DNA of 39,683 bases from assembly GCA_946629475.1 (NCBI GenBank), contig CAMOXX010000002.1:1-39683 (forward strand), written 5' to 3'. The DNA is from an uncultured Blautia sp. GTDB lineage: Bacteria; Bacillota; Clostridia; Lachnospirales; Lachnospiraceae. Positions 7,744-15,526 of the stretch are shown in pieces. The position numbers and the translations under genes were made by a program. Each line of letters opens with the position of its first letter. Position 1 is the stretch's first letter. A model generated the notes under the pieces. The model searched no databases. It was not told the DNA's origin and worked only from the letters and a program-made list of their open reading frames with translations.

Positions 7744-8865
7744 TCAGTTCTTTTTCAGTTTTACAACAATATGACGATAGGGTTCTTCTCCCTCGCTGAT
7801 TGTTTCAACATACTTGTTGCCCTGCAGTGAGGAATGAATAATGCGGCGTTCATAAGGATTCATCGGCTCCAGAACTACCGGACGTCTGGTCTTTTTCACC
7901 TTATACGCAATTCCCCTGGCAAGGTTTTCCAGTGTTTCCTTGCGGCGGCGGCGGTAATCCTCCGTATCAAGCTTAACACGGATATAATTATCTTTTCCTT
8001 TGTTTACAACAAGGCTGGTAAGATACTGAAGGGAATCCAGCGTCTGACCTCTTTTTCCGATCAGAACACCCATGTCGTCGCCTTCAAAATCGACGTCCAG
8101 GCTTCCCTCTTCCCTGTTATACACGGATTTGATCTGAACTTCACCAAGATCAATCGTATCAAATACACTTTTCAGGAAATCGGCAGCTCTCTGCTCAACT
8201 TCCTTAATTTCGTCCTCATCTGTCAGAATCTCAATCGGCTTGCTCTGTTTTACAGGCTTTGCCGACTTTTCGGTCTCTTCAGCTGCGCCTTCTTCCGCTT
8301 CTGGTTTTTCGGCCTTTTCAGGTTTTTCCTGAACCTTGTCGTGTTTTCTGCGGTTTCTTTCCCTGCCGGTTTTTTCCTTCGGCTGTTTTTCCTGGTTCTG
8401 AACTGCAGCTTCTTTTACAGGTTCTTCAGCTGTCGCTGCAGCAGCTTTTTCTTCTGCAGGAGCGGCTTCCTTCCTGACTTCTTTTTTCTCCTGCTTTACA
8501 TTATCCTTCTTCGCCGGTTTCTTTTCGTCATCCGCTTTATTCTCTTTTACAGAAGGTTTTTCTTTGGCAGGTGCTTTTTTCTCCTGTTTTTTGGTTTCTT
8601 TTTTCGGAGCTTCCTTTTTCTCAGGTTTTATGATCGATTCGACTTTTACATTATCAAGGATATCCTTGATCTCATCCTTTTCGTCGATCACGATTTTTCT
8701 GCGGGCCTTGATCACTGCGGGCTTTGCGCCGATTCCGAAAAATCCTGAGCTGCCTTCGCTGATGATTCTGATATCAAGCTGATCACTTGTTGTTCCGAGC
8801 TCCATGCACGCTTTTGTGATCGCTTCACTTTTATTTTTAGCTGAAAACTGAACAAATTCTTCCAT
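7744..8865 (-). CDS. jag: RNA-binding protein Jag / KhpB (SpoIIIJ-associated)
   Basis: Cytoplasmic RNA-binding protein usually encoded next to yidC; in streptococci KhpB affects cell elongation and division. 373 residues, longer than the ~210 of B. subtilis. The Jag_N domain (about 1-55, EEFVQFSAKNKSEAITKACMEL, ending FGIGAKPA) is followed by a long Lys/Glu/Ala/Pro-rich disordered linker (about 75-215). Then comes a KH domain with VLIGKRGQTLDSLQYL and a C-terminal R3H domain (EDYRRRRKETLENLARGIAYKV ... PYERRIIHSSLQ). GGGGG lies upstream of the ATG. It is 21 bp after yidC and ends the operon at a terminator. The extended linker accounts for the extra length. Confidence 0.95.
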   Translation of the reverse strand: MEEFVQFSAKNKSEAITKACMELGTTSDQLDIRIISEGSSGFFGIGAKPAVIKARRKIVIDEKDEIKDILDNVKVESIIKPEKKEAPKKETKKQEKKAPAKEKPSVKENKADDEKKPAKKDNVKQEKKEVRKEAAPAEEKAAAATAEEPVKEAAVQNQEKQPKEKTGRERNRRKHDKVQEKPEKAEKPEAEEGAAEETEKSAKPVKQSKPIEILTDEDEIKEVEQRAADFLKSVFDTIDLGEVQIKSVYNREEGSLDVDFEGDDMGVLIGKRGQTLDSLQYLTSLVVNKGKDNYIRVKLDTEDYRRRRKETLENLARGIAYKVKKTRRPVVLEPMNPYERRIIHSSLQGNKYVETISEGEEPYRHIVVKLKKN

Positions 8866-8886
8866 TATTAAAACCCCCGTTCCCGG

Positions 8887-10230
8887 CTATTTCTTCTTGT
8901 TTCTCTCATTATAATCACGAACCATATTTGCTTTTGCCGTAATACTTCCCGCCTTCGCGTTCTTTGCCGATTCGTAAGCCTTTTCTACCTTCTGGGCTCT
9001 TTCTTCGGCTGATCCGCTGCCGACACCTTTTGTATTCACATTTCCCTTCTGATTCAGGGAGCGGGAATCCACATTCCGGGCATCCAGGTTTTTGGCATTC
9101 TGATGGGCCTGGCTTGTAATCTTCTGAGGAGGAAGACCCTGTTTTGTACGCTTCTCCTCGATTTTTTTCATATTTTCATTCACCAGAACATTGATGTCGA
9201 TCTTGTTCAGATGACGGTTGATCAGAATCTGCTGGATACAACGGACAACGGCGCTGGAAATCCAGTAAATACCAAGACCTACCGGGAATGTAAAGCAGAA
9301 TACCGCTGACATAAGGGGCATGACCGTGTTCATGGTCTTCATGGAGTTTGCCATGGTATCCCCTTCATTTGCGTTCTGATTTCCTGCCTGGGGCATCAGC
9401 TTGATATTCATCATCTGTGTAAACCAGGAAAGAATGGGAATCAGCAGCGCAATGATACAGAGAGCGATAGAACCGCCTTTTACAACCGCTGTGATATAAG
9501 TAAGAGGCTGCTCCGCAATATTCAGTCCGAAGAAATTCTGCATCGGACGGATTGCTGAAGCTGTACTTTTAATACTGTCAGTAAATGCCGAAAACTCGCT
9601 GACTTCACCAAGCTTTGTCCACTGAGTGGGAGAGAGGGCGTAAAGAAAATCTACGATGGAATTGCTCGTTGCAGTTCCGGCCTCACTCATGACAAGGCTG
9701 ACCCTTGTCATTTTATTGTCTGCAATGAATGTTTTGACAAGTTCTGTATAACCTTCTACACCTGTAATATTATTTACAAGACCTGTAAAAATATTTTTTA
9801 CGCTGTCAACGTATGCAGGGATTCTGTAAATAACCTGCCACAGAGCCATCAATATAGGAAACTGAATTGCCAGCTGAATACAGCTTCCTGACGCCGATAC
9901 ACCATATTTCTGGTATATCATCTGCGTTTCTTCATTCATCTTCATCATAGAATCCTGATCACGCTTGCCTTTATACTTGGCCTGGACGGCCTGGATTTCA
10001 GGCTGCATGACCGCGCTCATCTTTGAGAATTTCTGCTGTTTAATCTGCAGAGGCGTCATGAGAAGATAAATAATAATACTGAAGATGATGATACAAAGAC
10101 CAAGATTCTGAATTCCAAATAAACCATTTAAGGCTTTGTAAATGCCATCCATGATATATCCCATCAAAGAAGCCAGCTGGCCTATGATCGGAGTGGAACT
10201 CTTAGTGGCTAAGATAATATCCAAATTCAT
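8887..10230 (-). CDS. yidC: Membrane protein insertase YidC/Oxa1 family
   Basis: Integral membrane insertase working with or beside SecYEG. About 447 residues. A first membrane segment around LGLCIIIFSIIIYLLMTP is followed by the cytoplasmic coiled loop KFSKMSAVMQPEIQAVQAKYK and LAIQFPILMALWQVIY. Later segments include GSIALCIIALLIPILSWF and LMSAVFCFTFPVGLGIYWISS. A basic, low-complexity C-terminal tail ends NERNKKK. No lipobox is seen. Start choice is uncertain: ATG at 10230-10228 has GGAGG only 2 nt upstream, in-frame TTG at 10239-10237 has no site, and TTG at 10224-10222 has ideal spacing from GGAGG. I give the ATG. Between yidD and jag in the rpmH operon. Confidence 0.95.
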   Translation of the reverse strand: MNLDIILATKSSTPIIGQLASLMGYIMDGIYKALNGLFGIQNLGLCIIIFSIIIYLLMTPLQIKQQKFSKMSAVMQPEIQAVQAKYKGKRDQDSMMKMNEETQMIYQKYGVSASGSCIQLAIQFPILMALWQVIYRIPAYVDSVKNIFTGLVNNITGVEGYTELVKTFIADNKMTRVSLVMSEAGTATSNSIVDFLYALSPTQWTKLGEVSEFSAFTDSIKSTASAIRPMQNFFGLNIAEQPLTYITAVVKGGSIALCIIALLIPILSWFTQMMNIKLMPQAGNQNANEGDTMANSMKTMNTVMPLMSAVFCFTFPVGLGIYWISSAVVRCIQQILINRHLNKIDINVLVNENMKKIEEKRTKQGLPPQKITSQAHQNAKNLDARNVDSRSLNQKGNVNTKGVGSGSAEERAQKVEKAYESAKNAKAGSITAKANMVRDYNERNKKK

Positions 10231-10245
10231 TTCCTCCAAGAAGTA

Positions 10246-10458
10246 TTATGGAACCGGGTCGTAGCCTCCGTGAGAGAACGGATTGCAGCGGAGAATCCTC
10301 CACGCTGCCAGAAGGCTTCCCTTGAGGGCACCATACTTTTCAATTGCCTCTAAGCCATATTGCGAACATGTGGGAATATAAGGACATTTCGTTCTTTTCA
10401 TCGGTGACAGATAAATCTGATACAATCTGATCATCCTGATAAGAGCTTTTTTTACCAT
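10246..10458 (-). CDS. yidD: Membrane protein insertion efficiency factor YidD
   Basis: Small membrane-associated protein (70 residues) that assists YidC-dependent insertion; always found in the rpmH-rnpA-yidD-yidC block. The family pattern is clear: IRLYQIYLSPMK, CPYIPTCSQYGLEAIEKYG with its conserved cysteines, and the terminal RCNPFSHGGYDPVP. CGGGAG lies 7 bp before the ATG. It starts 20 bp after rnpA and its stop is 6-15 bp before the possible yidC starts. Confidence 0.97.
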   Translation of the reverse strand: MVKKALIRMIRLYQIYLSPMKRTKCPYIPTCSQYGLEAIEKYGALKGSLLAAWRILRCNPFSHGGYDPVP

Positions 10459-10478
10459 TTTATTCTCCCGAAACCATC

Positions 10479-10829
10479 TTATGATTCCTGTTCCTTTACT
10501 GTAACAGAATGCTTTTTTGCAAGATACATAAAAGATTTTTCCAGTTCCGCGAAAGTCTTTCCTTTTGCCGGCTGTCTTGCGATTACTGCAATATCCAGGC
10601 CATTTCGAAAAGAAAGCTCATTCAGACGATAGATTTCACGTATCAATCTGGTGATTCTGTGGCGTACCACACTGTTCCCTACTTTTTTGCTTACTGATAT
10701 TCCCAGACGATTCCTGTTGTACTGATTTTCCAGTACATACATCACCAGATACCGATCGGCTTTTGATGTTCCCTCATGATAAACCCGCTGAAAGTCCTTG
10801 TTCTTTTTTAATGATTCTGAATGAATCAT
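10479..10829 (-). CDS. rnpA: Ribonuclease P protein component
   Basis: Protein subunit of RNase P, which matures the 5' ends of tRNAs together with the rnpB RNA. I choose ATG at 10829-10827 (116 residues, starting MIHSESLKKNKDFQRVY) because a strong AAAAGGAG precedes it and the family begins near this point. An in-frame ATG at 10862 would add 11 atypical residues and sit inside a hairpin. Conserved features are the hydrophobic YLVMYVLENQ and the RNR-type motif NRLGISVSKKVGNSVVRHRITRLIREIYR. It follows rpmH by 55 bp, with an attenuator-like hairpin between. Confidence 0.96.
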   Translation of the reverse strand: MIHSESLKKNKDFQRVYHEGTSKADRYLVMYVLENQYNRNRLGISVSKKVGNSVVRHRITRLIREIYRLNELSFRNGLDIAVIARQPAKGKTFAELEKSFMYLAKKHSVTVKEQES

Positions 10830-10852
10830 TTTAATCTCCTTTTGAAGAAGAA

Positions 10853-10875
10853 AAGACCACATAAAATGCGGTCTT
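10853..10875 (-). terminator. Attenuator-like hairpin between rpmH and rnpA
   Basis: On the minus strand AAGACCGCAT pairs with ATGTGGTCTT (10-bp stem, one G-U) over a TTT loop and is followed by TTCTTCTT. It lies between the rpmH stop and the rnpA ribosome-binding site. A partial terminator here would give more L34 than RnpA message, which fits their different cellular needs. That role is inference. Confidence 0.6.
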
Positions 10876-10884
10876 ATAAGCTAC

Positions 10885-11019
10885 TTATGCAGATAACTGC
10901 TTTCTTCCTTTTAATCTCCTTGCTGCGAGAACCTTACGTCCACCCTTTGTGCTCATACGTGCTCTGAATCCGTGAACTTTTGCTCTGGATCTCTTTTTCG
11001 GCTGAAATGTCATTTTCAT
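10885..11019 (-). CDS. rpmH: 50S ribosomal protein L34
   Basis: A 44-residue, very basic ribosomal protein. Translated by hand from ATG 11019-11017: it opens MKMTFQPKKRSRAKVHGF, continues RARMSTKGGRKVLAARR and ends KGRKQLSA. This matches the L34 family over its whole length. A near-perfect AAGGGAGGTG lies 7 bp upstream and a consensus promoter about 70 bp upstream. First gene of the rpmH-rnpA-yidD-yidC-jag operon, next to the origin. Confidence 0.98.
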   Translation of the reverse strand: MKMTFQPKKRSRAKVHGFRARMSTKGGRKVLAARRLKGRKQLSA

Positions 11020-11090
11020 TGATATGCACCTCCCTTATATTTATTTTACCATTTCTCCCGCGTGTTTAATGATAATAGAACATCATTACC

Positions 11091-11119
11091 ATTATATGCA
11101 GTTTATCTATTACCGTCAA
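11091..11119 (-). promoter_or_regulatory. Predicted sigma-A promoter of the rpmH operon
   Basis: On the minus strand TTGACG (11119-11114), 17-bp spacer, TATAAT (11096-11091). It is near consensus and would give a leader of about 65 nt before rpmH. It fires away from the origin. Confidence 0.8.
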
Positions 11120-11161
11120 GGATTTTTTTCCATTTCAGGGGGTATATTGGTTTACGTAAAG

Positions 11162-11368
11162 TTTTCCACATTTTGTGGAAAACTTGTGGAAAACCATGCT
11201 CAAAACATTCAGTTTTCCACTTTTCCGGTTTCAAAACCCTTTTTTTCTCGGCTGTCTGACCTTTTTCGACTTTATCCACACATCCCCGACATAATCTGAC
11301 AGGATTCGACTTTTTATGGTAACTGTTTCCCTTTATCCACATCTTATCCACATTTCTGATGTGGATAA
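11162..11368. other. oriC, upstream DnaA-box cluster
   Basis: The 442-bp rpmH-dnaA gap (11020-11461) contains a dense DnaA-box cluster. Perfect TTATCCACA boxes are at 11272-11280, 11333-11341 and 11344-11352 (plus), and at 11360-11368 (minus). One-mismatch TTTTCCACA boxes are at 11162-11170 (plus) and at 11174-11182 and 11185-11193 (minus); 11213-11221 is weaker. This corresponds to the incA/incB half of a bipartite Firmicutes origin. The boxes closest to dnaA lie just before its promoter, so they probably also serve autoregulation. No coding sequence is supported here. Confidence 0.93.
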
Positions 11369-11372
11369 GATG
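11340..11372. repeat. 14-bp inverted repeat made of two convergent DnaA boxes
   Basis: CATCTTATCCACAT (11340-11353) and its exact complement (11359-11372) flank a 5-nt spacer TTCTG. Each arm holds one perfect DnaA box, 25-37 bp upstream of the dnaA -35 element. It may be a symmetric DnaA binding site or a cruciform. Confidence 0.85.
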
Positions 11373-11396
11373 TCCTGTATATTGCCCCTTTTCCCA

Positions 11397-11425
11397 TTGA
11401 TAAAATCTTCCTTTTATTATAAAAT
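11397..11425 (+). promoter_or_regulatory. Predicted dnaA promoter
   Basis: TTGATA (11397-11402), 17-bp spacer, TAAAAT (11420-11425), about 30 bp before the dnaA ribosome-binding site GGAGAG. TATAAA at 11418-11423 is an alternative -10 with a 15-bp spacer. It is adjacent to the DnaA-box inverted repeat. Confidence 0.65.
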
Positions 11426-11461
11426 AACTCTGTGTATTTTTAGAAACGGAGAGATTGACAA

Positions 11462-12826
11462 ATGAACGCTGTAGCTGAAAACTGGGACAACATCCTGGAA
11501 ATCATGAAGAGGGATTATGATATTTCTGAAATCCAATGCAATACATGGCTTAAGCCATTAAAAGTAGTTTCCTATAAAGACGGCGTGGTTACCATATCTC
11601 TGCCTTCTCAGCTGGAAGGGCTCGGGCAGAAATTCATCAGCAATAAATATACTCTTCCTCTTCAGGTTACCATCAGCGACGTTCTTGGAATAGATGAATG
11701 TACCATCGATTTTGTTTCCGAAAAGGATATTCCTGCATCCGTGCAGCCTGATATTCCGGACCACAACCTTCAGAAACGTATTGAAGAGGCCAGAATCAAT
11801 CCGAGATACACATTCGATACTTTTGTTGTCGGCGGAAACAGCAAATTTGCCCAGGCTGCGGCTCTCGCTGTTTCGGAGGATCCGGGAGGAGCCTACAACC
11901 CTCTGTATATTTACGGGGATGCCGGTCTCGGCAAAACCCACCTGATGCATTCGATCGGACATTTTATTCTGGAGCACGACAAAAACAGTAAAGTTCTTTA
12001 TGTCACCAGCGAAGAGTTTACCAATGAACTGATCGAGACAATCCGTAACGGAAATAATACGGCTATGTCGAAGTTCAGGGATAAATACCGCAACATAGAT
12101 GTTCTTCTTCTGGATGATATTCAGTTTATAATAGGAAAGGAATCTACGCAGGAAGAGTTTTTCCACACCTTCAATACTCTTCACAGCGCAAAAAAACAGA
12201 TTGTCCTCTCATCCGACAAGCCTCCCAAGGATCTTGAAATCCTTGAAGAGCGGTTCCGTTCACGTTTTGAGTGGGGCCTGATTGCAGATATCAGTATCCC
12301 TGACTACGAAACAAGAATGGCGATTCTTCATAAAAAGGAAGAACTTGAAAATGTACATATTGATGAGGAGATCATAAAGTATATCGCCAATAATATCAAA
12401 TCCAATATCCGTGAACTGGAGGGAGCTTTCAACAAGATTGTTGCCCATGCCAGGCTGGAGCCGGATAAAATGAATATGGAGGAAGCGGTCAATATTCTGA
12501 AGGATTTCATCTCTCCTTTCCAGAATAAAAATGTTACTCCGGAAGACATTATGATAATCGTTGCGGACTATTACCACGTTTCTGTCAGTGATCTTACCGG
12601 AAGCAAGCGCAATTACAGCATTATGGAGCCCCGGCAGGTATGCATGTACCTGATCAGGGAAATCCTTTCGCTTCCTTATAAAAGCATAGGGCTGCTCCTG
12701 GGTAAAAGGGATCATACGACTGTTATGAACGGCATCAACAAGATCAATAATGAAATAGAAATCAATGAGCAGATGAGTTTTACAATCAATACACTCATCA
12801 AAAAAATCAATTCACAACAGTCCTGA
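11462..12826 (+). CDS. dnaA: Chromosomal replication initiator protein DnaA
   Basis: AAA+ initiator that binds DnaA boxes and melts oriC. 454 residues, family length. Domain I (about 1-85, WDNILEIMKRDYDISEIQCNTWLKPL) binds partner proteins; a short domain II linker follows. Domain III has Walker A GDAGLGKTH (152-160), Walker B VLLLDDIQFI, and sensor and arginine-finger regions (EERFRSRFEWGL). Domain IV holds the DnaA signature GKRDHTTVMNGINKI for box recognition. GGAGAG lies 8 bp before the ATG. DnaA boxes lie on both sides of the gene, as in Bacillus. It probably heads a dnaA-dnaN-yaaA-recF transcript. Confidence 0.99.
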   Translation: MNAVAENWDNILEIMKRDYDISEIQCNTWLKPLKVVSYKDGVVTISLPSQLEGLGQKFISNKYTLPLQVTISDVLGIDECTIDFVSEKDIPASVQPDIPDHNLQKRIEEARINPRYTFDTFVVGGNSKFAQAAALAVSEDPGGAYNPLYIYGDAGLGKTHLMHSIGHFILEHDKNSKVLYVTSEEFTNELIETIRNGNNTAMSKFRDKYRNIDVLLLDDIQFIIGKESTQEEFFHTFNTLHSAKKQIVLSSDKPPKDLEILEERFRSRFEWGLIADISIPDYETRMAILHKKEELENVHIDEEIIKYIANNIKSNIRELEGAFNKIVAHARLEPDKMNMEEAVNILKDFISPFQNKNVTPEDIMIIVADYYHVSVSDLTGSKRNYSIMEPRQVCMYLIREILSLPYKSIGLLLGKRDHTTVMNGINKINNEIEINEQMSFTINTLIKKINSQQS

Positions 12827-12834
12827 AAAGCCCG

Positions 12835-12995
12835 TGTGGATGAATTGTGGAAAAGAAAAGAGTTTTCCATACTGGTTACTTCCTGATATCCACACATTAA
12901 AAGCCTTTATTTACAAGGGCTCTGACCACTTTTACACATTATCAACAGCCCCTATTATTACTTCTTCTGATTTGTTTTTATATATTTATATATAA
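12835..12995. other. oriC, downstream cluster with DnaA-trio-type unwinding element
   Basis: The 202-bp dnaA-dnaN gap holds DnaA-box-like sites at 12835-12843 and 12846-12854 (minus) and 12886-12894 (ATATCCACA). Two directly adjacent boxes follow, TTTTACACA (12930-12938) and TTATCAACA (12939-12947). Next come a short GC run GCCCC (12948-12952) and five consecutive triplets CTA TTA TTA CTT CTT (12952-12966); read on the other strand they fit the DnaA-trio consensus 3'-(G/A)A(T/A)-5'. An A/T-rich stretch (12970-12995) then leads to dnaN. Order and spacing match the basal unwinding system described for B. subtilis, so replication bubble opening is predicted here. Confidence 0.85.
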
Positions 12996-13028
12996 GCCGG
13001 CTGCACACCGAAAGGAAGATTCCGAACT

Positions 13029-14144
13029 ATGAAGATCATCTGTTCAAAAAATGAATTACTGAAAAGTATTAATATATCCATGAAGGCTGTTCCTTCCAAA
13101 ACCACTATGCAGATTCTCTCCTGCATTCTGTTTGACGCGTCTGCAAAACAGATACGTCTGATCTCAAACGATATGGAGATCGGCATTGAGACGATCGTTG
13201 AAGGCTCAATTGTCGAAAGGGGAATTATCGCGATTGACGCAAAAATCATCTATGAGATTATCCGGAGGCTGCCGGACAGCGATATCACGATCTCATCCGA
13301 TAACAGATACAATGTCACCGTTTTGTGTGAGAAATCCCACTTTACGATTCCGGGAAAACCGGGAGATGATTTTGCGCGCCTGCCCTATATTGAGAAGGAC
13401 GAATCTCTCACACTTTCCCAGTTTACGCTGAAAGAAATGATCAGGCAGACCATTTTTTCCATCGCGATGAACGAAAACAATCCTCTGATGACGGGAGAGC
13501 TTTTCGAAATAAAAAACAATTTTCTCAGAGTCGTATCGCTTGACGGACACAGGATAGCCATACGCATGTTAAAACTGAACAGGGATTACAATGACAGAAA
13601 ACTGATTGTTCCCGGAAAAACACTGAGTGAAATCAGCAAAATTCTTTCCGGTGAAATGGACAGCCAGGTCAGTATTTATTTTTCACAGAATCATATTCTG
13701 TTTGAATTCGAGCAGACAGTGGTTGTTTCGAGACTGATCGAAGGAGAGTATTTCAGGGTGGATCAGATGCTTTCTGCTGATTATGCCACAAAAGTTACGG
13801 TAAATAACAAGGATTTTTACAATTGTATCGACAGGGCAACCCTTCTTGTGAAGGAGGGAGATAAAAAGCCTGTTGTGGTTAATATAACAGATAACAACAT
13901 GGAACTCTCTATCAATTCGACGCTCGGATCGATGAAAGAAGAAGTTAATATCGAAAAGAGCGGAAAAGATATTGTGATTGGCTTCAACCCCAGATTTTTG
14001 ATGGATGCGATGAGAGTCATTGATGATGAGCTGATTGACATTTACCTTGTGAATCCAAAGGCTCCGTGCTTTATTAAAGACAGCGAAGGAACATATATTT
14101 ACCTGATTCTTCCTGTGAATATCAACCAGAACAGCAGTTTTTAA
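13029..14144 (+). CDS. dnaN: DNA polymerase III beta sliding clamp
   Basis: Ring-shaped processivity clamp that tethers DNA polymerase III and many repair factors. 371 residues, full length, with the three-fold repeated clamp domain. It begins MKIICSKNELLKSINISMKAVPSK and has the typical internal EMIRQTIFSIAMNENNPLMTG-like stretch and the C-terminal YLILPVN. AAGGA lies 9 bp upstream of the ATG. Its own promoter may lie in the A/T-rich end of the origin element. 12 bp before yaaA. Confidence 0.98.
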   Translation: MKIICSKNELLKSINISMKAVPSKTTMQILSCILFDASAKQIRLISNDMEIGIETIVEGSIVERGIIAIDAKIIYEIIRRLPDSDITISSDNRYNVTVLCEKSHFTIPGKPGDDFARLPYIEKDESLTLSQFTLKEMIRQTIFSIAMNENNPLMTGELFEIKNNFLRVVSLDGHRIAIRMLKLNRDYNDRKLIVPGKTLSEISKILSGEMDSQVSIYFSQNHILFEFEQTVVVSRLIEGEYFRVDQMLSADYATKVTVNNKDFYNCIDRATLLVKEGDKKPVVVNITDNNMELSINSTLGSMKEEVNIEKSGKDIVIGFNPRFLMDAMRVIDDELIDIYLVNPKAPCFIKDSEGTYIYLILPVNINQNSSF

Positions 14145-14156
14145 GGAGAACGCAGG

Positions 14157-14369
14157 ATGGAAATGGAGATTACGATCAGAGATGAATATATAAAACTCGG
14201 GCAGGCACTGAAGCTGGCCGGGGTAACAAGGGACGGAGTGGAATCAAAATACGTCATAACCGAGGGCCTGGTTAAAGTGAATGGTGAGGTTGATTTAAGA
14301 AGAGGCCGGAAGGTTTACAAAAATGATGTAATTTCCTACGACGGCAATGAAATCAGAGTGACCGGGTGA
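14157..14369 (+). CDS. yaaA: S4-domain RNA-binding protein YaaA/YlmH type
   Basis: A 70-residue protein made almost entirely of one S4 RNA-binding domain: IKLGQALKLAGV...GLVKVNGEVDLRRGRKVYKNDVI. Conserved between dnaN and recF in most Firmicutes; in B. subtilis YaaA has been linked to ribosome assembly. AAGGAG overlaps the dnaN stop codon 8 bp before the ATG, indicating coupling. A second in-frame ATG two codons later is possible. It ends 4 bp before recF. Confidence 0.93.
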   Translation: MEMEITIRDEYIKLGQALKLAGVTRDGVESKYVITEGLVKVNGEVDLRRGRKVYKNDVISYDGNEIRVTG

Positions 14370-14373
14370 AGGC

Positions 14374-15459
14374 ATGTATATAGAATCCGTGCAGCTCAAA
14401 AATTTCCGGAATTATGAGTTTCTGGAGATGACTTTTGACCAGGGTACGAATATTCTCTATGGGGATAACGCGCAGGGAAAAACAAATATTCTGGAATCTC
14501 TGTATCTTTGCGGAACGAGCAAATCCCATAAAAGCAGCAAGGATAAGGAGATGATCCGGTTCGGAGAAGAGGAAGCCCATATCAGGCTGTTTGTACGGAA
14601 AAACGGGATTTCCTACAAGATTGACATGCACCTGAAAAAGAATAAGGCAAAAGGGGTTGCTGTCAACGGAATTCCGATCCGCAGGGCAAGGGAGCTTCTG
14701 GGCGTATTGAACCTTGTGTTTTTTTCTCCGGAGGATCTGAATATTATCAAAAGCGGTCCCGCTGACAGAAGAAAATTTATGGATCTGGAGCTCTGCCAGC
14801 TTGAATCCATGTACATTGCGGATATTTCGGCATATAATCACATTCTTCAGCAGAGAAATAAGCTTCTGAAAGATATTTTTTTTAACCCCTCTCTGCAGAG
14901 TACACTGGATATCTGGGATACTCAGCTTGCGGATTACGGAAAAAAGATCATTCTGACAAGAAGGAAATTTATTGAAGAACTGAATTCGGTGATTCATGAT
15001 ATACACAATAATCTGACAGGCGGAAACGAAAAGATAGAAATCGGTTATGAACCGGATGTGACGGAAGATGAGTTTTCTGAAAAGCTGAGATCACTGAGGG
15101 AGAGGGATTTAAAAACCAGGACAACAAACGCCGGCCCTCACAGGGATGATTTTTGTGTGAAAGTCAACGAAATCGATATCAGAAAATTCGGTTCTCAGGG
15201 ACAGCAGCGGACTGCTGCTCTTTCTCTTAAGCTTTCCGAAATATATCTGGTGAAAAAGAGAATTCATGATACTCCTGTTCTGCTCCTGGATGACGTATTA
15301 TCTGAGTTGGACAGCAGCAGGCAGAATTATCTGCTTGACAGCATACATGATATCCAGACGATTATTACCTGCACCGGGCTGGATGATTTTGTAAGCCATC
15401 AGTTTGAAATAAACAGGGTATTTCATGTGGTGAAAGGCAACGTTTTTGAGAAAGAATAA
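14374..15459 (+). CDS. recF: DNA replication and repair protein RecF
   Basis: SMC-like ABC ATPase that helps load RecA at gaps with RecO and RecR. 361 residues, normal length. It begins MYIESVQLKNFRNYE with Walker A GDNAQGKTN (about residues 30-38). Signature QGQQRTAALSLKLSEI and Walker B PVLLLDDVLSELD follow. The start is 4 bp after the yaaA stop. In many Firmicutes recF is followed by remB and/or gyrB; here the next gene is the 1030-residue protein, and gyrB is about 17 kb away. Confidence 0.98.
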   Translation: MYIESVQLKNFRNYEFLEMTFDQGTNILYGDNAQGKTNILESLYLCGTSKSHKSSKDKEMIRFGEEEAHIRLFVRKNGISYKIDMHLKKNKAKGVAVNGIPIRRARELLGVLNLVFFSPEDLNIIKSGPADRRKFMDLELCQLESMYIADISAYNHILQQRNKLLKDIFFNPSLQSTLDIWDTQLADYGKKIILTRRKFIEELNSVIHDIHNNLTGGNEKIEIGYEPDVTEDEFSEKLRSLRERDLKTRTTNAGPHRDDFCVKVNEIDIRKFGSQGQQRTAALSLKLSEIYLVKKRIHDTPVLLLDDVLSELDSSRQNYLLDSIHDIQTIITCTGLDDFVSHQFEINRVFHVVKGNVFEKE

Positions 15460-15476
15460 TCATTTCTTTCTTTTTT
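15450..15476 (+). terminator. Weak terminator after recF
   Basis: GAAAGAA (15450-15456) pairs with TTCTTTC (15464-15470) over a 7-nt loop, followed by six T. The stem is mostly A-T, so termination may be partial. The T run overlaps the -35 of the next promoter. Confidence 0.45.
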
Positions 15477-15503
15477 GACAAGTATATATGCATGTGATAA
15501 ACT
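15475..15503 (+). promoter_or_regulatory. Predicted promoter of the TPR-acidic-AAA gene and rsmA
   Basis: A perfect TTGACA (15475-15480), 17-bp spacer, TAAACT (15498-15503). It starts a transcript 24 bp before the ATG and follows directly on the recF hairpin. Confidence 0.65.
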
Positions 15504-15526
15504 GAAAAGCAACGGTAACTATTTAA

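Noticed and set aside
7834..8748. 304-codon Phe/Leu-rich open frame on the plus strand
   Set aside because: Reverse complement of the Lys/Glu-rich Jag linker, which yields Phe/Leu codons; no start context and no homology pattern.
11103..11351. 82-codon minus-strand frame in the origin
   Set aside because: Consists of translated DnaA boxes (repeated W/K codons from TGTGGAAAA) and has no start support.
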